Both the position numbers and the translations under genes were made by a program. The notes below the pieces were generated by a model. The model had not been told where the DNA came from. It ran no database searches and saw nothing but the letters and a program-made list of their open reading frames with translations. A stretch of 50,916 bases of DNA from a virus. The stretch's first letter is position 1, and the number at the start of each line of letters is the position of its first letter. This document shows, in pieces, positions 45,400 to 50,916 of this stretch. The DNA lies in the IMG/VR virus record IMGVR_UViG_3300021420_000008, positions 1 to 50,916 of that record. One strand, 5' to 3'.

Positions 45400-46623
45400 A
45401 TGAGTACAGGTGCATCACCAACATTCAGCAACTTCCCTGGTGGGTTTGCCAATGGGCTCTCAGTGAGAGGGATGCCATTGATGCAAATGCAGCCAGGCCA
45501 AGTGTTCTATCTGGGCAACGGCCCGGCACTGATCCAAGGCGCTCGGGGAGGTAGCGATGGGAATAGGGGGACTTTCCTCTCGCCCTACGCGACACTGCAG
45601 GGCGCTCTCAACTCCGCTTCCAGCGGCTCGGGCAATCTCTCCTCCAACCAGGGCATTCAGGACGGCCGAGGCGACATCATCTTCATCCTCCCCGGTCACC
45701 GAGAGACGATTACCTCCGCTACGGCCTTGAGCCTCAACCAAGCTGGAGTGGCGATTATTGGTCTTGGTGCCGGCCTGCTCCGGCCGACATTCGTTCTCAG
45801 CACCGCAACCACCGCAACTATCAACGTGCTTGCTGCGGGAATGTCGATGCAGAATTGCTTGTTCCTGGCGAATTTCGCCGGGATTGCTTCGGTGTTCACC
45901 GCAGCGAACGCGAGCTTCACCGCCGTTATCGCTGGCAACTTAATGACCACCAGCTCGGTGACCGGCACGATCAATTCCGGAGCCACGATTGCTGGCACAG
46001 GTATCCTACCTGGAATCATGATCCTCAACCAAGTAAGCGGCACGGTGGGCGGAGCCGGCGTCTACACGCTGAGCCAATCGCTCACCTTCGCCTCCGGCTC
46101 CGTCACGTCGATGACTCCAGACTTCGCCATCGACAACTGTGAGTTTCGTGACATCTCGACCGTTCTCAACTTCGTCACGATCTTCTCCGGTGCTTCGACA
46201 ACCAACGCTTGCGACGGATTCCAGTTCACCCGCAACCGCGTCTTCAGCCTCGGTAACACTACCGGGACAACCTGTATCAAGCCCCTCGCGCGTGCGGACA
46301 GGATGCAGCTGAACAGCAACTTCGTCGATATGGGAATCTTGAACGATACACCCATCTTGCTCACGGGAGGTGTCTACAATCATCAAGATCTGGAAATTGG
46401 CTGGAACATCCTCAATCGCCCAAACACCTCAGCCACCGGTGGCCTGATGATGTCGAGTTCGGCCACCAGCTGCACGGGACACGTCCACGACAACTACGTT
46501 TGGAGCCTTGTCGCTACGCCCTTGCTGGCTCCCACCGGTACGAAGTTGGCGTTTGACCAAAACTATGTGAACAACACCGGTGCAGCGGACAAGTCCGGCC
46601 TGATTCTTCCAGCTACAGCCTAA
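45400..46623 (+). CDS. Beta-helix virion protein with inserted Ig-like module
   Basis: A 407-residue protein. Residues 80-165 and 245-407 form a parallel beta-helix-like repeat of short strands and turns (QNCLFLANFAGIASVF, IDNCEFRDISTVLNFVTIFS, DNYVWSLVATPLLAP). Between them, about residues 165-245, is an inserted module, FTAVIAGNLMTTSSVTGTIN, SGATIAGTGILPGIMILNQV and GGAGVYTLSQSLTFASGSVT, the pattern of a recurrent phage fibre domain with GTGVxxGT and GGxGxYTxSxSQ. Located directly behind the capsid gene it may be a head fibre or decoration protein. Confidence 0.75.
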   Translation: MSTGASPTFSNFPGGFANGLSVRGMPLMQMQPGQVFYLGNGPALIQGARGGSDGNRGTFLSPYATLQGALNSASSGSGNLSSNQGIQDGRGDIIFILPGHRETITSATALSLNQAGVAIIGLGAGLLRPTFVLSTATTATINVLAAGMSMQNCLFLANFAGIASVFTAANASFTAVIAGNLMTTSSVTGTINSGATIAGTGILPGIMILNQVSGTVGGAGVYTLSQSLTFASGSVTSMTPDFAIDNCEFRDISTVLNFVTIFSGASTTNACDGFQFTRNRVFSLGNTTGTTCIKPLARADRMQLNSNFVDMGILNDTPILLTGGVYNHQDLEIGWNILNRPNTSATGGLMMSSSATSCTGHVHDNYVWSLVATPLLAPTGTKLAFDQNYVNNTGAADKSGLILPATA

Positions 46624-46641
46624 CCTCTCTCGGAGAACGAA

Positions 46642-47349
46642 ATGTCACAAGCATTGCAGAACGCGAACTATCCTGTCAGCGGCTCGATCAAGGTATCGAA
46701 CATCTTTCCTGGCGACTACGGCGCGTGCGACGAAGGCTCCTTCTACACTGCGAGTCTAGCTGCAACAGCCTCTACCGCGGTTGCAACCACAACCCAGGCT
46801 CTGGGCAAGACCAATCCTGTTCTGGCTATCATCAACCCCTATCCCGTCGGCGGACCGGGGAGCTTTAACATGTATCTTCGCTACGTCAAGCTGGTGATGT
46901 CCGTCGTATCAGGCACTAGTACCTTCATCGCTCACGTTGGAACGCTGGACAATGTGAATCCAAAGCTTTCAACGGTGGGAACTGTCTTCGGCGTAGGTCC
47001 AAACAACACGAATTCTAACTCGGGAACGACTTCGAGGGCTTCCCTCTACGGCGGAGTCAACATCGCCGTAGGCGATACCTCGCAAGGTAGAACCGTCCAC
47101 ACCGGCTTTGTCACCAATGGCCTGCCCGTAGCGTTCGACACCTATACTCTCGCCTTTGGTGAGCCAGTAACAGCAATGAATCTGATTGGAACAATGACCT
47201 TGGTCAAGCTTATCACGATTCCCGTACCTCCCGTCATCATCGCTCCAGGATGGACCTACACGCTGGGCCTGTGGGGCACCGGCACAGCGGCCAGTGCTGC
47301 AACCTACTACATGGATGTTGGCTGGATCGAGCGTCCACAGGGCCAGTAG
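46642..47349 (+). CDS. Beta-rich head protein (235 aa)
   Basis: A 235-residue protein with GGAGAA upstream. It begins with NYPVSGSIKVSNIFPGDYGA and then is Thr/Ser/Val/Gly-rich: MYLRYVKLVMSVVSGTSTFI, TFGVGPNNTNSNSGTTSRAS, ending IIAPGWTYTLGLWGTGTAAS. It has no Cys except one, and no enzymatic motif. The composition is typical of virion surface proteins, and the position suggests a head-decoration or neck-associated role. Confidence 0.65.
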   Translation: MSQALQNANYPVSGSIKVSNIFPGDYGACDEGSFYTASLAATASTAVATTTQALGKTNPVLAIINPYPVGGPGSFNMYLRYVKLVMSVVSGTSTFIAHVGTLDNVNPKLSTVGTVFGVGPNNTNSNSGTTSRASLYGGVNIAVGDTSQGRTVHTGFVTNGLPVAFDTYTLAFGEPVTAMNLIGTMTLVKLITIPVPPVIIAPGWTYTLGLWGTGTAASAATYYMDVGWIERPQGQ

Positions 47350-47358
47350 GAGATCGTT

Positions 47359-47772
47359 ATGGCTAACGTCACTGACTATCAGATCACTGAAGAGGGCCCT
47401 AGGAACGCGGTCATCAAGCTGACCGGCGTACTCGATAGCAGTGACGTCTACCTCCGACCAGCTGTTGCCTTGAGCATGTTCAACAGCAACGAGCCCAACG
47501 CACGGCTGGTCGGACTCAGGGTGGATCTGATCGAGTTCTCCGTCGGCAACACGCTGGAAGTGTTCCTTGAGTGGCAAGCGGCTTCGCCGCAGCAGATCTT
47601 CAATCTCTCCCGGAGCGGGAAGATTCACAGTTATGGATATGGGGGTTTTGTGCCTGATCAATTGCGATCGGGCTATACAGGGGACATTAATCTCCGCAGC
47701 GCGGGATTTCCCGCCGGTACGATTCAGAGTTATACGGTGGTGCTCGAACTTGTGAAGCTGTACAAAGCCTGA
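47359..47772 (+). CDS. Small virion protein (137 aa)
   Basis: From an ATG with TAGGAG upstream. The sequence ANVTDYQITEEGPRNAVIKL, GLRVDLIEFSVGNTLEVFLE and HSYGYGGFVPDQLRSGYTGD forms strands and a Gly-rich turn region, seen in small structural proteins between coat and neck genes. The end is IQSYTVVLELVKLYKA. The gene overlaps the next by one base. Structural role inferred from position and profile. Confidence 0.65.
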   Translation: MANVTDYQITEEGPRNAVIKLTGVLDSSDVYLRPAVALSMFNSNEPNARLVGLRVDLIEFSVGNTLEVFLEWQAASPQQIFNLSRSGKIHSYGYGGFVPDQLRSGYTGDINLRSAGFPAGTIQSYTVVLELVKLYKA

Positions 47773-48494
47773 TGGCTGCTGTAACGCCGCTGAATTTTAA
47801 TACCGCAGAACTCGCTATTCGAGATGCTATGCGAGAGGCGCAGCTGATTGAGAAGACGGCGAATCCCTCCAGTGAGGACTATGCTGTTCATATCACTCGG
47901 CTGAACCAAATGATCCAGCTCTGGACTACGCAGGGCCTCAAGCTCTTCCTGTGGAAGGACATTGCTCCCACGCTGGTGGCAGGTACGCAGGTCTATCCCA
48001 TCACCAGTACCTTTGTGAACATGAGCACCAACCCGCAGCAGATGCGGGAGGCCTATTACCTCTATCCGAATGGATCGCAGTACTTTCTTATCCCCTTCTC
48101 GTGGAACGAATGGAACACACTCTCCACCCGATCGCAACAGGGCCAGCCGACGAACTTCTTCGTCGACAAACAGGCAACAGCGTTTAACGTGAGCTTGTGG
48201 CCCATTCCGGACGCTACAGCCGCTCTGGGCACAGCTCATTTCCTCGTGCGGCAGCGAGCCCCGCAGATGTTGCAGATCAACGAGCAAACGCTGTTCCCAA
48301 CGGAGTGGTTCCTCGCCTTGATGTGGGGGCTTGCGGAGGAGATCTGTACGGGCCAGCCCGATTCAATTGTGACTCGCTGCACGGTGAAGTCCGTTACCTA
48401 TAGGGAGATGCTTGAAGGATTCGATGTGGAGGATGCAAACACGCAGTTTCAGCCTGATCCCAGGGCTGGCTACCACCTGTCGAGATTCCGATGA
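47772..48494 (+). CDS. Head-closure (gp4-like) protein
   Basis: A 240-residue protein that starts at an ATG overlapping the previous stop. The first part is helical (TAELAIRDAMREAQLIEKTA, HITRLNQMIQLWTTQGLKLF), with a beta domain (WKDIAPTLVAGTQVYPITST) and later WFLALMWGLAEEICTGQPDS, the pattern of P22 gp4-type tail accessory factors that plug the portal after packaging. The place right ahead of the gp10-like gene agrees with P22 gene order. It overlaps the next gene by four bases. Confidence 0.75.
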   Translation: MAAVTPLNFNTAELAIRDAMREAQLIEKTANPSSEDYAVHITRLNQMIQLWTTQGLKLFLWKDIAPTLVAGTQVYPITSTFVNMSTNPQQMREAYYLYPNGSQYFLIPFSWNEWNTLSTRSQQGQPTNFFVDKQATAFNVSLWPIPDATAALGTAHFLVRQRAPQMLQINEQTLFPTEWFLALMWGLAEEICTGQPDSIVTRCTVKSVTYREMLEGFDVEDANTQFQPDPRAGYHLSRFR

Positions 48495-49993
48495 GCGCGC
48501 AACCGCAGAAGGGTCCACTTCCCAGGCTCCCGCTCGTAGTTCCCTTCGAGTCGAGGGGAGGCGACACGGCGCAGAAGGATCCCCGCCTCATCAACGCCTA
48601 TGGCGAGCGGCTTGAGGACGGGACTTATCGAGTGCTGAAGCGTCAGGGAGTCGCCAGCTACCTAACCTTCGGCGCCCTTCCCGGGGGCTATGCTTATGCT
48701 TATTCGATGGGCAGCTTCGTCATCCAGGTTCCTGGCCGGCTCACGCTCTTAACCTTCGTCGCTGGCACTTTGGGCCCTGTTGCGCACCTTTTCGTGGCAG
48801 GGACGCCTGTGTCCGGTCCCGCCGGCAGCTACGTTGATACCGGATTTGGCCTCTCTTTCGGAGCTTTTCCAAATCTGGCTGTGAGCTGCTCCTCCTACAG
48901 CGCCTCCCGAACAGTTGTGAATCTCGGCTTAGGCTCCAACGATGTCCTCGTGTTCAACTCCCTCGGGGCGCTGGTCGCTACCGTCGCCACTCCCTCAGGC
49001 GCGCTCGTACCGGGGCTGGCTAATCTGGACGACACTGTTTATGTGATGGACAACACAGCGACGATCTGGGGTTCGAATGTGGGCGACGCAACTACCTGGT
49101 CTGGACTCAATTTCATCCAGGCCCTCGACGAGGCCGGAGCGGGGGTCTACTTGGCAAAACACCACAGCTACGTGGTTGCGCTCAAGTCATTCTCCGCCGA
49201 ATTCTTCTACGACAATGTCAATCCAACCGGCAGCCCGCTGAATGAGGTGCCTAACAGCACCATTCACTGGGGCTGCGCTGACCCTTATACTGTGCAGGTC
49301 CTCGGCAACCAGCTCTTCTGGCTCGCCTGCGAACGTAAGGGGGCTCCCTTCATCGCGATGCTGGATAATATGCAGCCGATTAAGGTCTCTACCCCCGGAA
49401 TCGATAAGATGCTGGGCGATGCAGCTGGCACCTTCACCTCCTTCGGCTTTCGGAACTCCTCCGGCCATCAGCACTACGGGATAACCTCCCTCACTCAGGG
49501 CTTCACCCTCGTCTACGACATAGGGGAGAAGCTCTGGTCTCAGTGGAACTCCCCTGGAAGCGCCTATTTCCCCTTCACTTTCGCTGTCGTTCAGCCAAAT
49601 TCCAGCACGATTGCCAATCTGTTGCTCCTGTCCAGCACAGATCCTACCAAGGCCGCCACTCTCTATCAGATGGATGAAGACTTCACGACGGATGTGGCTG
49701 GCTCCTTCGGCGTAGACATCTACACCCCGAACACAGACCTCGGAACGCGTAGGCGTAAGGTCATGATGCGAATGGACTTCCTCGCAGATCAGCAGCCAGC
49801 CTACTTGCAAGTCCGTCATAGCGAGGATGATTTCAAGACTTTTAGCCAATTTCGACAGGTTGATCTCAACCAGAAGCGACCCAATCTGACCAACTGTGGC
49901 ACCTTCCGCCGAAGGGCCTATCACATGCATCACAACGCACCCTACGCGTTGCGGCTCGAAGCTGTCGAGCTGGATGTGCTCTTAGGAGCCTAG
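48491..49993 (+). CDS. Packaged DNA stabilisation (gp10-like) protein
   Basis: A 500-residue protein. The N-terminus PLVVPFESRGGDTAQKDPRL and INAYGERLEDGTYRVLKRQG is the hallmark of P22 gp10-like neck proteins, with the kD..LiNayaE motif and KRxG. Repeated Gly-rich beta segments follow (GGYAYAYSMGSFVIQVPGRL), including a six-blade-like pattern in later parts. Residues 200-420 form a beta-propeller-like series ending RRKVMMRMDFLADQQ. In P22 this protein closes the head and binds the tailspike. The fibre gene follows without gap. Confidence 0.8.
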   Translation: MSAQPQKGPLPRLPLVVPFESRGGDTAQKDPRLINAYGERLEDGTYRVLKRQGVASYLTFGALPGGYAYAYSMGSFVIQVPGRLTLLTFVAGTLGPVAHLFVAGTPVSGPAGSYVDTGFGLSFGAFPNLAVSCSSYSASRTVVNLGLGSNDVLVFNSLGALVATVATPSGALVPGLANLDDTVYVMDNTATIWGSNVGDATTWSGLNFIQALDEAGAGVYLAKHHSYVVALKSFSAEFFYDNVNPTGSPLNEVPNSTIHWGCADPYTVQVLGNQLFWLACERKGAPFIAMLDNMQPIKVSTPGIDKMLGDAAGTFTSFGFRNSSGHQHYGITSLTQGFTLVYDIGEKLWSQWNSPGSAYFPFTFAVVQPNSSTIANLLLLSSTDPTKAATLYQMDEDFTTDVAGSFGVDIYTPNTDLGTRRRKVMMRMDFLADQQPAYLQVRHSEDDFKTFSQFRQVDLNQKRPNLTNCGTFRRRAYHMHHNAPYALRLEAVELDVLLGA

Positions 49994-50916
49994 GTGTCTG
50001 TCGCTCCCGGACCTCCGCCGCTTCGAGTGCCAATGTACGAAGGCGAAGCACTCAATCCGCTGTGGGAGCGGTGGTTCATCTCGCTGTGGCGAGCGACTGG
50101 TTTTAGCCCACCGGGTGGGACGGGAGTGGCGGAGCTGATTGCGGGAGCGAATATCAGCATTAATCCCTCGGTTGGTACAGGAATAGTAACAATCAGTTCC
50201 GCTGCAGCAAGTGGATTCTTCGCTCTCGATGGGCTGGATGGTGAGGAGGGAATGCCGATTCCTGGTCCGCCGGGAGCTTCTGGCACGTTTGGTGGTCCAG
50301 GGCCACAAGGCATTCCCGGTATCGGCCTCGATGGAGCTGACCCGGACGAGTTCTTCATCGTACCAGGACCAGCGGGAGCGGCAGGAGCTGCCGGAGCACC
50401 AGGTTCCGTTGGTCCTCAGGGCATGATAGGAATTGGCCTTGATGGTGCGGATGCAGATGATCTGCTACATCTCCCTGGTCCTGCTGGAGCAGCTGGGGCG
50501 CAAGGACCTATCGGCCCTCAAGGCATGATTGGCATAGGACTTGATGGCGCTGATGGCGACGAGGGTATGCCGATCCCCGGGCCGCTCGGTCCAACTGGGC
50601 TGCAGGGCTTACAGGGGCTTCAGGGGATTCCAGGCATCGGTTTCGACGGGGCCGATGCGGACGATCTGTTGCACATCCCGGGGCAAACTGGCTCGACTGG
50701 AGCTACTGGCGCACAGGGCATTCCTGGCATTGGCCTCGACGGTGCAGATCCTGACGAGAGCATGTCAGCTCTCCGAAGCCTAGATGGCATAGTCCTGGGC
50801 AACATCTCTCGCTTGGTGATCAATGGGCCTGCCATAGCAGTAGGCGATTCTCTATTGGTCTTCGGGGGCTTCACCGGCGCCGGTACCCTGAAGCTCATCA
50901 CCTTCAGCGATGCAGC
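49994..50916 (+). CDS. Collagen-like tail fibre, N-terminal part (continues at 1)
   Basis: Starts at GTG directly after the gp10-like stop, with AGGAG at 49984-49988. The first 75 residues (including PMYEGEALNPLWERWFISLW) are a probable virion attachment part, followed by a collagen-like shaft of GXY triplets: GPPGASGTFGGPGPQGIPG, and so on. Inside it the block IGLDGAD.DE recurs in five copies (GIGLDGADPDEF, GIGLDGADADDL, GIGLDGADGDEG, GIGFDGADADDL, GIGLDGADPDES). The repeats read as acidic turns that break the triplets regularly. The frame continues across the end into 1-764, giving 519 residues. Confidence 0.85.
   Translation, partial: MSVAPGPPPLRVPMYEGEALNPLWERWFISLWRATGFSPPGGTGVAELIAGANISINPSVGTGIVTISSAAASGFFALDGLDGEEGMPIPGPPGASGTFGGPGPQGIPGIGLDGADPDEFFIVPGPAGAAGAAGAPGSVGPQGMIGIGLDGADADDLLHLPGPAGAAGAQGPIGPQGMIGIGLDGADGDEGMPIPGPLGPTGLQGLQGLQGIPGIGFDGADADDLLHIPGQTGSTGATGAQGIPGIGLDGADPDESMSALRSLDGIVLGNISRLVINGPAIAVGDSLLVFGGFTGAGTLKLITFSDA
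50790..50916. repeat. Right copy of the 127-bp end overlap
   Basis: Identical to 1-127; see that entry. The join falls in the fibre gene and restores its frame, so these bases should be counted once. Confidence 0.95.

Noticed and set aside
1-50916. CRISPR array, tRNA genes, integrase or attachment site
   Set aside because: I saw no spaced direct repeats of 23-40 bp, no cloverleaf-like segments in the gaps and no tyrosine or serine recombinase motifs in any likely gene. A dedicated tRNA scan could still find one.

Overview
The window is a complete, circularly closed genome of a tailed phage, best read as a podovirus with a P22-like virion. The last 127 bases (50790-50916) repeat the first 127 exactly, so the unit genome is 50,789 bp and one gene, the collagen-like tail fibre, runs across the ends. 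The evidence for the virion type is a P22-like portal, gp4-like and gp10-like neck proteins, ejection proteins and a beta-helical tailspike, with no tape measure, sheath or tail-tube gene. A nested Rz/Rz1 spanin pair implies a Gram-negative host. I found no integrase, excisionase or recognisable CI-type repressor, so a lytic life style is the simpler reading, but many small genes are unidentified. The host genus cannot be told from the sequence.

Layout. (1) Plus strand, 35968-50789 and on through the junction to 14645: the late block. It begins at a TTGACT-N17-TATCTT promoter with a small terminase-like HTH protein, followed by small proteins, large terminase, portal, a GroES-like co-chaperonin, scaffold, major capsid protein, several decoration/head proteins (one a beta-helix with an inserted domain), neck proteins and the collagen-like fibre. 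Across the junction come a small virion protein, a cupin, an aspartyl beta-hydroxylase-like oxygenase, three ejection/internal proteins (one of 1677 residues), a PurD-like ATP-grasp enzyme, a zinc-ribbon protein, a tailspike and the lysis cassette (glucosaminidase, holin-like protein, Rz, embedded Rz1).

(2) Minus strand, 35409 down to 14642: the early block. The promoter-proximal part (35.4-25.3 kb) holds about thirty small genes, mostly unknown, joined by ATGA/GTGA/TGATG overlaps. Several are under 60 codons: a 37-aa membrane peptide, a 51-aa protein, a 55-aa Cys/His-rich protein and a 40-aa peptide with a double-glycine leader-like sequence. The distal part (24.6-14.6 kb) is the DNA metabolism module: RecB/Cas4-like nuclease, Sak4-like RecA-fold ATPase, ParB-methyltransferase fusion, HNH endonuclease, a family A DNA polymerase fused to a uracil-DNA glycosylase domain, and a DUF3987-like P-loop protein. 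It ends with an HTH protein and a 38-aa RanBP2-type zinc finger.

(3) Control. The 558-bp divergent region 35410-35967 carries one promoter in each direction and three near-identical 16-bp sites (TAnCGTGTTCAyGTTT). A fourth copy lies on the -10 box of an internal early promoter at 28288-28316. They look like operators of an unidentified phage regulator. Two further early promoters share an identical 14-bp box over the -35 element. One convincing Rho-independent terminator lies at 28542-28573.

The most unusual items are the uracil glycosylase-polymerase fusion with an altered motif C, the PurD-like/oxygenase/cupin set inside the virion block, the minimal RanBP2 zinc finger, the double-glycine peptide, the operator family, a capsid-region gene apparently starting at ATC, and the triple gene overlap around the GroES-like gene.
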